From assembly GCF_000948985.2 (NCBI RefSeq), contig NZ_CP059733.1:6262001-6326000 (forward strand): a stretch of DNA of 64,000 nt. The letters are read 5' to 3'. Position 1 is the first letter of the stretch; each line of letters opens with the position of its first letter. The notes below the pieces were generated by a model that saw nothing but the letters and a program-made list of their open reading frames with translations, did no database searches and was not told where the DNA came from. Shown piece by piece: positions 1-8,809 of the stretch. The position numbers were made by a program, and so were the translations under genes. The stretch is from Thalassomonas viridans. GTDB taxonomy: Bacteria; Pseudomonadota; Gammaproteobacteria; Enterobacterales; Alteromonadaceae.

Positions 1-884
1 GTCAGCTTAAAAATATTGGTATTTGGCCTTTGTTCCAGGGTGACGAAAATCACCGGCTTTTGCTGGTAGTAAGCCAGGTAGCTGGGTTCCAGGCTGGCAA
101 AGCTGACCCTGGCGACATCTTTCAGCCTGAGCACAAAGCCCTGGTTGGCCAGCACTATGGTATCCGCCAGCTGCTCCAGCTGCTCAAAGTTGCCGCTGGC
201 CTTAACATTAAAACGCCGGCTGTTGCCGTCGACAAAGCCCGGGGTAATGTTGACCGCCCGCCCTTTAAGGATATTGTTGATGTCGGTAACACCTATGCCG
301 TGATGCTTGAGCAGATTCAGGTCGACATCCACGGCGACAATTTGCTGGGGATAACCCCAGATATCCGCCTTACGCACGCTGGTAATGGCTTCCAGCCTCT
401 TTTCCAGCTGCTTGGCGTGAAACTCCATGGTTTTGTAATCCAACGGCTCACTCCACAGCGCCAGCTGCATCACGGCAACGCTGTTGGGAGTGGCTTTTAA
501 CACCAGCACGTCCTGCACCCCGGCGGGCAGGTTGGGCTGAACCGTAGACACCGCCCTTTTGATCTTGTTGTAGGAAGCTTCGGCATCTGTGCCATAGAGG
601 AAAGTCACTTCAATGCGGGCACCGCCATCTTTCACCTGAGATTCGATTTTTTTGATGTTTTCGATATCGGAAAACTCTTCCTCCAGCGGATCTACTACCA
701 GGGTTTCAACATCCTTGGGGGAAGCGCCGGGATAAATGATTTCCAGCAAAGTTATGGGGATCTCAAACTGGGGATCTTCCGAGCGCGGCATATTAAAATA
801 AGACACTAGGCCCACCAGCACCATCAGCAAAACAACCGTGAGGGTAAACTGGGCGTTTTTGATTGCGGCAAAAGGTAAATTCAT
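1..884 (-). CDS. RND efflux permease, N-terminal part (cut by window edge)
   Basis: Inner-membrane permease of a proton-driven resistance-nodulation-division pump. The reverse strand is open from an ATG at 884 to the window edge. It starts MNLPFAAIKNAQFTL, followed by a hydrophobic first transmembrane helix and the family signature P-R-S-E-D-P-Q-F. The periplasmic porter region follows (YPGASPKDVE, then LPAGVQDV). About 294 residues of an expected ~1000-1050 are visible. The start lies 3 bp beyond the stop of the adaptor gene, so the two are one operon, adaptor first. The substrate cannot be read from this part. Family membership is secure; specificity is unknown. Confidence 0.93.
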   Translation of the reverse strand, partial: MNLPFAAIKNAQFTLTVVLLMVLVGLVSYFNMPRSEDPQFEIPITLLEIIYPGASPKDVETLVVDPLEEEFSDIENIKKIESQVKDGGARIEVTFLYGTDAEASYNKIKRAVSTVQPNLPAGVQDVLVLKATPNSVAVMQLALWSEPLDYKTMEFHAKQLEKRLEAITSVRKADIWGYPQQIVAVDVDLNLLKHHGIGVTDINNILKGRAVNITPGFVDGNSRRFNVKASGNFEQLEQLADTIVLANQGFVLRLKDVARVSFASLEPSYLAYYQQKPVIFVTLEQRPNTNIFKL

Positions 885-887
885 GAC

Positions 888-1949
888 TTAACGGCCGCTG
901 ACATTCATGTGTTGCCAGCCGCGGGTAACAACGTTAAGCGGCCGGTCGCCTTCATTGGCCAGCAGGTAAACATAACTGTTGTCGAGGGAGAGGATCTCGA
1001 ATCCCTGCCGAATAAAAACCTCCTGCCCCTGGCCGGCAGAATTCACCATCACCTGGGCCTTGCCGCTGTCGTCCACCGCCATCAATGCCTCGATAGGCAG
1101 ACGGTAAACCGCCTGGTAGCTGCTGGTTTTGATCACCACCTCGACAATTTGCCCGGCAGCCACTCCCTGGGTCAGGGAAAGCTCCGGCAGCAAAATCTCG
1201 ATCATAAATAACTGCCCCTGGGTATTGGCCATGGCCGGCACCTTAGTGATCACCCCTTCCACTTCGCCCAGGCGATCCAGAATAACGCTGACCGCCTGCC
1301 CGGTGCGTACCCGGCTGACTTCTTCCCCGGTGAGGGCAACCTTGGCAATCCAGTTATTCTTTAACGCCGCCACTTGCAATACCTGGGTACCGGGGGACTG
1401 TAATTCCCCCAGCTCGGTATGGCGGGCCAGTACTACACCGTCAAACGGCGCGACGATTTGCGCTTTTTCCAGGTTGTAATAGGCCACCTTGTATCTTGCC
1501 CGGGTGGTTTCTACCCGGGTTTCGGCGTTGTCCAGCTCCTGCTCGAAACTCAGTTTTTTCTCCGCCAGCTGCTTAACCCGGTTAACATCCCGCTTGGCCT
1601 GCAATAACTCGGCATAACTGGCATTTTTCTCTTCAATAAGCTCGTCGGTTTCCAGCGCCGCCAGCAGCTGCTGCGCTTTAAAAATATCCCCTTCATCCAC
1701 GGTTAACCGGGTCAGGTAACCGGCACTTTTAAATGACAGATTCAGGGTACGTTTAAAGTCCAGCTTGCCGGTACGGCGGATTTCATCAAAATAAGGTTCC
1801 ACCTGAACCTCTTCGGCATCATACCCCTGGGCAGTGACAGGCGGGTTTTGCGCGGATGCCGGGAAAACAAAACTGCCCAACAACAAGAAAAAAAACACTT
1901 TAACCGGCAATAACTTAGCCGCTAGATTTTGCAGGAGATCAGAGTTCAT
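888..1949 (-). CDS. RND efflux periplasmic adaptor (membrane fusion protein)
   Basis: HlyD/AcrA-type adaptor that links the RND permease to an outer-membrane channel. The N-terminus has a signal peptide ending near FPASA-QNPP. A lipoyl/hairpin region follows (AGYLTRLTVDEGDIF, a coiled-coil stretch rich in E, K and A, then APFDGVVLARHTELGE), then beta-barrel and membrane-proximal domains. The product is 353 residues from the ATG at 1949, typical of the family. An upstream TTG at 1976 would add nine residues but spoils the signal peptide, so I prefer 1949. The permease follows after 3 bp. Function as a class is firm; the exported compound is unknown. Confidence 0.92.
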   Translation of the reverse strand: MNSDLLQNLAAKLLPVKVFFFLLLGSFVFPASAQNPPVTAQGYDAEEVQVEPYFDEIRRTGKLDFKRTLNLSFKSAGYLTRLTVDEGDIFKAQQLLAALETDELIEEKNASYAELLQAKRDVNRVKQLAEKKLSFEQELDNAETRVETTRARYKVAYYNLEKAQIVAPFDGVVLARHTELGELQSPGTQVLQVAALKNNWIAKVALTGEEVSRVRTGQAVSVILDRLGEVEGVITKVPAMANTQGQLFMIEILLPELSLTQGVAAGQIVEVVIKTSSYQAVYRLPIEALMAVDDSGKAQVMVNSAGQGQEVFIRQGFEILSLDNSYVYLLANEGDRPLNVVTRGWQHMNVSGR

Positions 1950-2220
1950 CGACTTGAATATCTTAATATGAATCAACTAAAAAGATTATAGCGCCTACTT
2001 TAGGCCGGTTAACAGTGAAAGTACATCTTTTTTAATCAAGTACTTAGCTTTGGATTTATCAAAATAACAGCGCAAGGTTTTTCTATAAGAAAATATGGCA
2101 AAACAGGCAAATAGAATAATTTTTCAGCGCTTGGCAAAAAAAAATAAAGTTTTCACTAAGTTTGCTAGACAAGTTTGCCGAGAAGCTATAGTATTTGCGC
2201 GCTGAAAAGCCAAAGTGAAT

Positions 2221-2297
<77 letters not shown>

Positions 2298-2445
2298 TTT
2301 TGCATTTCCTTAATTTTAATATTTTCCAAATGATTCTTTTTTATATCAGCTCCTGGCATACCCGGAACGACTGTTTCTGCGCTCAGGTTTTTATTTCTGT
2401 CCCTTTACTTCAAACATGAGTTAAAGCATTTGCCGGGAGTTAAAT

Positions 2446-3477
2446 TTGAAATCTTGTTTATTTACCTTTTTACTTTATTTAACCCTTTCATTTTCAAGTA
2501 TTGCCGCCGACTATACTCCGGCCGAAATCATAGAAGATCGCAACCCGGCATCTACAGAAACAGCCAACCAATCCCGTTTGGAAGGCTGGATTCTGGTCAC
2601 TTATCTGGTAGACCTTGATGGTAAAGCAAGCCACATAGAAGTTATCGCTCAATCAAAACAACAGGATGTTTATAACAAGGTAAAGCGACACTTAGAACAC
2701 TTACATTTTTCTCCTGCGACTGTGGCAGGCAAAGCCGTTATATCGAGCCAAAGGTTGTTTTACTACACAGATAAAACACTTTTTGATAACCCCAACAACG
2801 GCATCAGCCAGGGGTTTCGCAAAAAATATAACCGGGCCAATCAGCATATCGGCAACAAGGAGTTTGCCAAGGCCAAAGAAGCGCTTGATGACTTGCAGGA
2901 AATCAATACCAAGAACCTGAAAGAACAGGCACTTTCTGCCTGGTTATACAGTCAATATTATTTTAGTCAAAGTGATTGGCCAGCCTATGCCGAACAAACA
3001 AAAATAGCAGCATACCTGAAAGATTACCTGCCGGCCAAATGGGCGGTAACGGCCATACAAAATCTGATGCAATGGCATGTGTTCAAAAAAGAGTATACCG
3101 AGGCTTTTGCTGCTTTGGCGGAGCTTAAAAGCATTAAGGGGGCCAATGTCTCGGAAGACGTCTACCAAGACATGTACCAGTCTCTAAAAAAGCTGCTTCA
3201 GGAAGATACCAATATTGAAATAGAACATACCCTGTCGGACAACACAGTATGGTTTCACAGAATGTCCCGGCGAAAACTCAGCTTAACGCCACTTTCCGGT
3301 GAGATTGAAGCGATAGAATTGCGCTGTAAAAACAACCGGCTTATCCTGACCTTGGAAGAAGCAAAAGCCGTGACTCTAGATAATAATGACTTGGCCTGTT
3401 CTTTACTGGTTAAAGGCAGCGAGGGCAGCAAAGTATCCCTGACTGAAAGTGGCGACTTATACAGGTTCAGCTCCTAG
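2446..3477 (+). CDS. Secreted protein with TonB C-terminal-like domain
   Basis: Begins at a TTG with a CGGGAG ribosome site 5-9 bp upstream; no ATG gives the signal peptide. Residues 1-21 are a Sec signal (MKSCLFTFLLYLTLSFSSIAA). Residues ~42-105 resemble the TonB C-terminal fold (GWILVTYLVDLDGKASHIEV, later LHFSPATVAGKAV). There is no proline-rich linker or N-terminal anchor, so it is not a classical TonB. Residues ~115-260 are helical and repeat-like (SQGFRKKYNRANQHIGNKEF), possibly TPR-type. The C-terminus is unassigned. It stands alone between the tRNA and symE. It is probably a periplasmic protein with a borrowed TonB-C domain; the specific role is unknown. Confidence 0.72.
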   Translation: MKSCLFTFLLYLTLSFSSIAADYTPAEIIEDRNPASTETANQSRLEGWILVTYLVDLDGKASHIEVIAQSKQQDVYNKVKRHLEHLHFSPATVAGKAVISSQRLFYYTDKTLFDNPNNGISQGFRKKYNRANQHIGNKEFAKAKEALDDLQEINTKNLKEQALSAWLYSQYYFSQSDWPAYAEQTKIAAYLKDYLPAKWAVTAIQNLMQWHVFKKEYTEAFAALAELKSIKGANVSEDVYQDMYQSLKKLLQEDTNIEIEHTLSDNTVWFHRMSRRKLSLTPLSGEIEAIELRCKNNRLILTLEEAKAVTLDNNDLACSLLVKGSEGSKVSLTESGDLYRFSS

Positions 3478-3575
3478 GTATATAGGCCCGAGGCAATACA
3501 CATCTAAATCAGCTAGTTTTCCTCATGATAAGGCTGCTGCACTTTATTAACGGCAACAGCCTTAATAGTTAGCAG

Positions 3576-3860
3576 CTATTTCCCGGCTGCCCGGTGTAAA
3601 CAAGCCTGTTTAGGCGTAATCACCATTTTCTCCTGGCTGATGACAATACTGACCTTCTGACCTGCAAGAAAACCCGCCTGCCGGAGCCATTTCCCCCTGA
3701 GCACAATACAGGGCTCAAGGTTTACCGGGACATAATTAATGCCTATGCCGCGGGTTTTACCTGCCGACTCCCGGGTGGTTTCCAACACAGTAAGTTGCCG
3801 ATATATAGGATATTTTACTTTTGCCGAGACTGGGTCTGGCGTATGATGATATTCAGCCAT
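3576..3860 (-). CDS. symE: SymE-family toxin
   Basis: 94 residues ending in the SymE/AbrB-like core: PCIVLRGKWLRQAGFLAGQKV followed by SIVISQEKMVI. The L-R-G-K-W-L-x-x-A-G-F-x-x-G signature is diagnostic for SymE (PF08845), the SOS-induced toxin of type I systems in enterics, which also resembles a nucleoid-associated protein. The ATG at 3860 has GAGGAG 6 bp upstream. The leader (3861-3960) carries a strong hairpin discussed under the antisense RNA entry. In E. coli the antisense RNA SymR represses symE translation. I infer the same arrangement here from the sequence alone. I did not see an obvious LexA box close to the gene. Confidence 0.85.
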   Translation of the reverse strand: MAEYHHTPDPVSAKVKYPIYRQLTVLETTRESAGKTRGIGINYVPVNLEPCIVLRGKWLRQAGFLAGQKVSIVISQEKMVITPKQACLHRAAGK

Positions 3861-3889
3861 TACGGACTCCTCGTTAGTTCGTTTTGGTT

Positions 3890-4047
3890 AGCGACCTCTG
3901 GGTGGCCCTACACTCAGGGGTTGCGACCAAGTTGCTATTAGAAGTAATGAAATAAGTGGAAGTAGGTGCTCTCCTTTGATTGATGGATTGCACCTTAATA
4001 AAAGACCTTTTTGGCGATAAAATCAAAAGCCGGGAGGTCTTTTTTTT
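3890..4047 (+). ncRNA. Candidate SymR-type antisense RNA opposite the symE leader
   Basis: Read on the + strand (antisense to symE), 3890-3904 pairs with 3911-3925 as a 14-bp stem with a six-base loop, using three G-U pairs. On the symE sense strand the same positions become A-C mismatches, so the structure belongs to the antisense strand. An intrinsic-terminator-like hairpin with a T-run lies downstream at 4001-4047. A related hairpin with a compensatory base-pair change occurs at 41302-41337. The boundaries are inferred; the promoter was not identified. The true RNA could be much shorter than the span given. Confidence 0.5.
4001..4047 (+). terminator. Intrinsic terminator-like hairpin
   Basis: AAAGACCT near 4001 pairs with AGGTCTTT near 4035-4042, with a further GGC/GCC match inside, and is followed on the + strand by a run of eight T. 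On the minus strand the outer stem also ends in a short T-run, so it may also terminate the RAYT transcript. Confidence 0.55.
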
Positions 4048-4087
4048 ATAGGCAATTGGGGGATAAATGTCCGTTATAGTTTACAAC

Positions 4088-5095
4088 TTAATCGCCCGAC
4101 TTTTGATTGACATAAAGGTGAAGCGACTTATGGGTACAGCACCATTTTCGTTTGCTTCGGCCCGCCCAGTGGCTTAGTTGTGCCGGACTGCCCGCTGCAC
4201 CGATAAAGTGCCGGTTAAAGTCTTTTACCACCATTAGCCAGTCTGCTTCGTTAATATTTAAACGTTCAAACAAAGGCCGTATTTCAGCGGGAATATAGCC
4301 CCGTTTATCATCGCGAACACAGCGCCCGGTCCATTCCACCAGATTTAAATAATCAAATAACTTAAAGGGAAGACCAGGACCCGGCTTACCATGGGGTTTA
4401 TAACCGGTAAAGCTCAGTATGGTATGGGGTTGCAGCTGCTGCTCATTTTTTGCTACGGCCAACGACTTCAGACGCTGCTGAATGCTGGTAAAATCTGATG
4501 TTTCCGGCGTATCCGCTATTGCTGCCCGTACCGGATTCAAATCAACATACGCCATACAGGCCAGCAAAGCAGTATCGTCAAGCAGGGCCTGAGATTTAAA
4601 ACGCCCCTCCCAGAACCGGCCTTTGCAATTATCTTCCTTATTCGCCTGTACCGCTATGTGCTCATTCAAACAACGCATAAACCAGCCGAGTTCAAACAAC
4701 CTTTGCCGCCAGATTTCAATCAGCTCCAACGCTTTATCTGTTTCCGCTTGAGTGATTTCAGCTTCAGATAAATAACGGTCAACCAGAGGGTGCCCTTTAA
4801 AAAGCTGCATCCAGCGTAAAGCTACTTCCCGGCTATCCCACTGCTTTGCCTGATGCTGATTCACCCTGAGCACTAAGTGGTAATGGTTACTCATAATGGC
4901 ATAAGCACAGATATCAATGGCAAACACAGCGGCAAGCTGGGTGGTTTTATCCACCAGCCACTGCTTTCTGTGATCGAAATTTTGCCCGGTAGTTGCATCT
5001 TCACCACACAAAAACGCCCTACGAACACACCGGCAGATACAGTGATAGTAGGGCGTTTCATCTAAGAACACTTGCTCTTTTCTGGCTCGGGTCAT
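4088..5095 (-). CDS. REP-associated tyrosine transposase (RAYT, IS200-like HUH enzyme), copy 1
   Basis: 335 residues from the ATG at 5095 (MTRARKEQVFLDETPYYH). The Y1-transposase core is visible: YYHCICRCVRRAFLCG, then AYAIMSNHYHLVLRV with the H-Y-H metal-binding pair, and MAYVDLNPVRA with the catalytic-tyrosine region of the family. RAYTs are single-copy HUH enzymes linked to REP palindromes and generally do not behave as autonomous insertion sequences. The upstream 80 bp (AAATTTAGGG-type sequence) is duplicated next to copy 2. The reading frame extends upstream of 5095, but that part overlaps the neighbouring gene and lies in repeat sequence. Enzyme class is firm; activity is unknown. Confidence 0.85.
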   Translation of the reverse strand: MTRARKEQVFLDETPYYHCICRCVRRAFLCGEDATTGQNFDHRKQWLVDKTTQLAAVFAIDICAYAIMSNHYHLVLRVNQHQAKQWDSREVALRWMQLFKGHPLVDRYLSEAEITQAETDKALELIEIWRQRLFELGWFMRCLNEHIAVQANKEDNCKGRFWEGRFKSQALLDDTALLACMAYVDLNPVRAAIADTPETSDFTSIQQRLKSLAVAKNEQQLQPHTILSFTGYKPHGKPGPGLPFKLFDYLNLVEWTGRCVRDDKRGYIPAEIRPLFERLNINEADWLMVVKDFNRHFIGAAGSPAQLSHWAGRSKRKWCCTHKSLHLYVNQKSGD

Positions 5096-5180
5096 GGCTT
5101 TAATCTCTGTGACTATTCCACCTTCATTAAAGCCTAGACCGATTTTTCTTAAAGCAAATTTAGGGGGGTCCTTCCCTTTT
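5096..5180 (-). repeat. RAYT-linked repeat, copy 1
   Basis: The sequence just upstream of RAYT copy 1 (common core TTAGGGG followed by GTCC) is nearly the same as that at 10614-10700 beside copy 2. It runs into the 3' end of the adjacent membrane-protein gene and supplies its last codons and stop (GGACCCCCCTAA on the minus strand). Confidence 0.6.
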
Positions 5181-5609
5181 TTCCCTTTTTGTTTTTCTTC
5201 GAAATTGTAAAATACACATAACAAAACCAATTAACGACATAAATAAAAAACTTAGCCTAGTAGTCTCTATTGATGCTTCAATGTTTCCTTGATTAAATAA
5301 AATTTCATTATCTACTTTTATTTGATAAAAACGAACTTCATCAGAAAGAAAACTTATTTTCTTTGAAGTCATCAACTTATCAACTATATCGTCACTTAAA
5401 CATGGTGTAGCAGCATAAGCATATAGTGATTCATTATTAAGTATAAAATTATGGTAATAGTCTTTTTCATTTTTTCGACATTCATAATTAATCACACTAT
5501 AGCTATGCCATGAAGGCTCTCCATGTAATGTTCTATTCAAAAAAGCTAGCATGAAAAGAACAGCTATAAAAAATGTGCTTAATATTGAAAACTTATCTCT
5601 GAACTTCAT
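5160..5609 (-). CDS. Two-helix membrane protein, possible orphan immunity protein
   Basis: 149 residues, no recognised domain. One N-terminal helix (~11-24, STFFIAVLFMLAFL), a soluble middle with two Cys (YECRKNEKDYY and ATPCLSDD), a second helix (~120-136, RLSFLFMSLIGFVMCIL) and a basic tail. Base composition is A+T-richer than the core genes. Its last residues (EGPP) and stop come from the RAYT-linked repeat, exactly as for the Rhs immunity candidate at 10763-11284 (TGPPHP). A short upstream frame of unknown origin ends at TGA overlapping this ATG. I infer an immunity gene left behind from a displaced toxin tip; a plain membrane protein remains possible. Confidence 0.5.
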   Translation of the reverse strand: MKFRDKFSILSTFFIAVLFMLAFLNRTLHGEPSWHSYSVINYECRKNEKDYYHNFILNNESLYAYAATPCLSDDIVDKLMTSKKISFLSDEVRFYQIKVDNEILFNQGNIEASIETTRLSFLFMSLIGFVMCILQFRRKTKREKREGPP

Positions 5610-5669
5610 TGTCTAATACCTGTTTGCTGTAGCTTGTCATTATTACCGTAAGCGTCCGGGCAATTACGT

Positions 5670-7238
5670 CTAATAATCCTTACTCTGCCAAGGTAGCATG
5701 GTTTCCAGGTTATGATCTGGCTTGGGGAGCTCAGTTAATAGATGATTCAAGTAGTCGAACGGCATCAGTCCATTAGCTTTGGCTGTTTCAATGATGCTAT
5801 AGAGCATGGCACTGGCCTGGGCGCCGTTGGCCGTATGAGAGAACAACCAGTTTTTCCGGCCAATAACAAACGGTTTTATCGCGCGCTCCGCACGGTTGTT
5901 ATCTATGCTCAGCAAGCCGTCGTCAAGATAGCGTATGAGTTTTGGCCATTGGTTGAGCATGTAGTTCACCGCTTTGCCCAGCACCGATTTTTCAGCAACA
6001 TTAGGCTGGGTTACCGCCAACCACTGGTAAAGCTTATCTATCAACGGTTTGGCTTTTTCCTGGCGGACTCGGTATTTTTCATCCGCCGATTTCCCCTTAA
6101 GCTGGCTTTCAATGCCGTAGAGTTTTTGTATTTGGCTCAATGCCATATCGGCTTTGCCGGTTTTTCCTTTGGGCTGCGCTTTTTTGGCTTCGGTAAACTT
6201 ACGGCGCGCATGGGCCATGCAGCCCGCTAAGGTTGCATCTGTTTGCTCATATGCCTGATAGCCGTCGACTTGCAAATAGCCGTTATAACCGTCAAGGTAG
6301 TTTTTCGGGCAGGTACCGGCCCGACTAGACTGGTAGTCGTAAAGCACAATATTCGCTATCGCCCTGTCTTTGACCGGGGAGTCTGCTCCCGTGCAGTAAA
6401 GCCACATGTAGCAAGTCGACTTTTCTTCTTTGATGACATTAAGCGGGGTTTCGTCTGCCTGTATTACCGGCTGTTTAAGTAATTCAGTTTTAAGTCGTTG
6501 ATAAAGTGGCTCAAGTAAGTGTCCCATCTTTATCATCCAGTCCGCCATAGTTTTACGGCTCAGCTCAATACCGTATTGCTTGAACAGGCTCTCTTGCCGG
6601 TATAACGGCAGCCCATACTGGTATTTACTGGTGATAATTTGACTGAGCAGGCTCGCCGTGGCAATCCCTTTGGGGATTGGGCCCGGCGGCACTGGGGCTT
6701 GTTTTACTTTTACCTCAATGCCATGCTGCTCACAGTGGCGGCAGGCATATTTGGGGCGAACCTGCTCAATCACTTTCACCTGTGCAGGGATAAATTCCAG
6801 CTTTTCGCTTTTATCTTCCCCGATTTTGTGCAGTTCGCCCTGGCAGCCGTCGCAGAACTTTTCATCATCCGCTAAATCATGCAGCACGATTTCACGCGGT
6901 AAATCTTGTGGTAACTGCTTCCGCTTCGCCTTGCTGCGGGTGTGGCTGATATCCTGCTTGCCCGCTTCATCAACAGGTGCATCAAGTTCAATTTCCGCCT
7001 CATTAAACAGCTCGCCCTGGCCGGGCGCAGCTTCGCTGCTTTTGCCAAAGCGCTGATGCTGGGCAAGGCGAAATTGCTCTAGCAGATGCTCATATTTTGA
7101 ATGTGCCTGAGCCAGCTCCTGTTGAAGCGTTGCCAGCATCTGCTTCAGCAGCTTAGGGTCATCGGGTAAGGCGTGGATATCATCAGTCATGCCCGTTATG
7201 TTACCAGAGGCATGTGATGCCTGCCTGATTTTGTGCAT
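5670..7238 (-). CDS. tnpC: IS66 TnpC transposase
   Basis: 522-residue DDE transposase of IS66. The N-terminal leucine-zipper-like region (LLKQMLATLQQELAQAHSKY) is followed by the zinc-finger segment CDGCQGELHKIGE and CRHC, then a DDE catalytic core with QADETPLNV, the D-G-Y-Q-A-Y motif, CMAHARRKF, and DNNRAERAIKPFVIGRKNW, and the C-terminal IS66 domain. Full length for the family. It follows tnpB after a short gap. Confidence 0.96.
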   Translation of the reverse strand: MHKIRQASHASGNITGMTDDIHALPDDPKLLKQMLATLQQELAQAHSKYEHLLEQFRLAQHQRFGKSSEAAPGQGELFNEAEIELDAPVDEAGKQDISHTRSKAKRKQLPQDLPREIVLHDLADDEKFCDGCQGELHKIGEDKSEKLEFIPAQVKVIEQVRPKYACRHCEQHGIEVKVKQAPVPPGPIPKGIATASLLSQIITSKYQYGLPLYRQESLFKQYGIELSRKTMADWMIKMGHLLEPLYQRLKTELLKQPVIQADETPLNVIKEEKSTCYMWLYCTGADSPVKDRAIANIVLYDYQSSRAGTCPKNYLDGYNGYLQVDGYQAYEQTDATLAGCMAHARRKFTEAKKAQPKGKTGKADMALSQIQKLYGIESQLKGKSADEKYRVRQEKAKPLIDKLYQWLAVTQPNVAEKSVLGKAVNYMLNQWPKLIRYLDDGLLSIDNNRAERAIKPFVIGRKNWLFSHTANGAQASAMLYSIIETAKANGLMPFDYLNHLLTELPKPDHNLETMLPWQSKDY

Positions 7239-7263
7239 AAACTTTGATGATCGTTAAAGTTTT

Positions 7264-7611
7264 TTAGCTTACCGCCCGGTAGCTGACCGGATTATGCCCA
7301 ATGACATCATAACCACCGAGCAACCAGTTGAGTTGTTGCTCATTAAGCTCAAGTGTTTCACACGCATGCTGGCTCGGCCATTTGAACTTGGCTTTTTCAA
7401 GGCGCTTTTGCCAAAGGGCAAATCCTGTCCGATCCCAGTAAAGAATCTTGAGCTTGTTTTTGGCTTTATTACAAAACACAAAAAGCGCACCGTCTTTAGG
7501 CGAGACGTCCAGCTCCAATTCTACCAGGGCAGCCAAGCCATTAATGGCTTTTCGAAAGTCGACATAATCACGATACAGGTAAACCGATTCAGGTTCGACA
7601 AACATCCTCAT
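7264..7611 (-). CDS. tnpB: IS66 TnpB accessory protein
   Basis: 115 residues. The IS66 Orf2 signature is clear: YLYRDYVDFRKAINGLAALV, then GALFVFCNKAKNKLKILYWDRTGFALWQKRLEK. It is required for transposition of canonical IS66 elements, but its biochemical role is poorly defined. Its start overlaps the tnpA stop at 7611, implying translational coupling. Confidence 0.95.
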   Translation of the reverse strand: MRMFVEPESVYLYRDYVDFRKAINGLAALVELELDVSPKDGALFVFCNKAKNKLKILYWDRTGFALWQKRLEKAKFKWPSQHACETLELNEQQLNWLLGGYDVIGHNPVSYRAVS

Positions 7612-7919
7612 CAGGCAAGCCCCCGTATCACTTCAATAATATATGCCGGTGGCGTACTGCCAGGCAATGAGAGTGTGATATCGCCTACGGTAAGCGTGAC
7701 CGGGTTAAGCTCCTGGCAGCTGACTTCCACTTGTTGCGTCAGGGTGGCTTTGATGAGTTTGCTGTCCTGGGCCTGCTTGCCAAAAAGTTTCGCCCGTTGC
7801 GCATAAAAAGCATTTGTTGAGCAACCTTGTTGCTGACAATATTGGGTAATCGTCAGTCCGCTTTCTGCTTGGGCTTCAATTAGGGTGCGCCACTGCGCTG
7901 GGTTTCGGTATGTTCTCAT
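7611..7919 (-). CDS. tnpA: IS66 TnpA helix-turn-helix protein
   Basis: 102 residues with the IS66 Orf1/IS3-OrfA-like HTH (WRTLIEAQAESGLTITQYCQQQGCSTNAFY). It is the first gene of the IS66 trio and probably binds the element ends. Terminates at the tnpB start. Confidence 0.9.
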   Translation of the reverse strand: MRTYRNPAQWRTLIEAQAESGLTITQYCQQQGCSTNAFYAQRAKLFGKQAQDSKLIKATLTQQVEVSCQELNPVTLTVGDITLSLPGSTPPAYIIEVIRGLA

Positions 7920-8158
7920 AAGCTATTTTCCTCAGGTTTGGGAAATAGCTTAGCGAAATCCATTACCTTTGATCAGACGTAGTTGCCCGGACGCTTACTT
8001 ATTACCTTTTACTTGAGTCATAAAAAACGCCGTTTCAGCAGTCATATATGACACTGGTTTAAGAAGCGGCTCTATACCTTTAGATCTGACGAATCCCCAC
8101 GAAATTGAGAAAAAAGTGAAAAGTATTTAAGGAAAGGGGTCGACCTTCACGGCGAGTT

Positions 8159-8596
8159 GTGATCAAATCATTTCGCCAAAAAAAACCAATAACAACTGCC
8201 GTGAAAGCCACAGAAATTTTACAGAAAGATATCGCCTTTGCCTACCCAGAAATTCACTCTTCTCGCCTCAATGCCTTTTTTACCTTTGTAAAATCAGGTT
8301 TACGCGATCAGCGTGTTTCTGTCACCTACTTGGGCCGTGGGCTCAAAAATGACTCAGATACCGAAAAAAAACACGACATTAAGCGTGCTGACAGATTGAT
8401 AGGAAACCGTCATTTACACAGCGAACGCCTCTCTTTTTATGAATTTATGACAGAAGCCCTCGTTGGAAATAATCGACATCCATTCATCATAGTTGATTGG
8501 TCTCCGATTAACGGCAATGAGATATTTCAAGTGCTTAGGGCGAGTATCCCTATGGGTGGCAGAGCCTTAACACTCTATGAAAAAGTGTACCCTGAA
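8159..8596 (+). pseudogene. IS4-family transposase, N-terminal relic
   Basis: About 145 residues of an IS4-type transposase N-terminus (DIAFAYPEIHSSRLNAFFTF, then FIIVDWSPINGNEIFQVLRA with the first catalytic Asp). Homology stops at about 8596, where the sequence switches abruptly to the 3' part of RAYT copy 2. The remaining two-thirds of the transposase is missing. This is a deletion or insertion junction, not a functional gene. Confidence 0.8.
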
Positions 8597-8809
8597 TCCC
8601 TGCTTTGCCTGATGCTGGTTCACCTTGAGCACTAAGTGGTAATGGTTACTCATAATGGCATAAGCACAAATATCAATGGCAAATACAGCGGCAAGCTGGG
8701 TGATTCTATCCACCAGCCACTGCTTTCTGTGATCGAAATTTTGCCCGGTAGTTTCATCTTCACCACACAAAAACGCCCTACGAACACACCGACAGATGCA
8801 GTGATAGTA

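Larger units (their letters stand above)
5648..7998 (-). mobile_element. IS66-family insertion sequence, complete
   Basis: 2351 bp. Inverted ends: GTAAGCGTCCGGGCAA at 5648 and its complement ending at 7998, with imperfect extension through TACGTCT. Flanked by an 8-bp direct repeat TTATTACC at 5640-5647 and 7999-8006, the duplication length typical of IS66. It carries tnpA, tnpB and tnpC in the usual order on the minus strand. All three frames are intact, so it may be active. Confidence 0.95.

Noticed and set aside
909..1479. Open frames opposite the efflux adaptor gene
   Set aside because: Antisense shadows of a conserved coding region.
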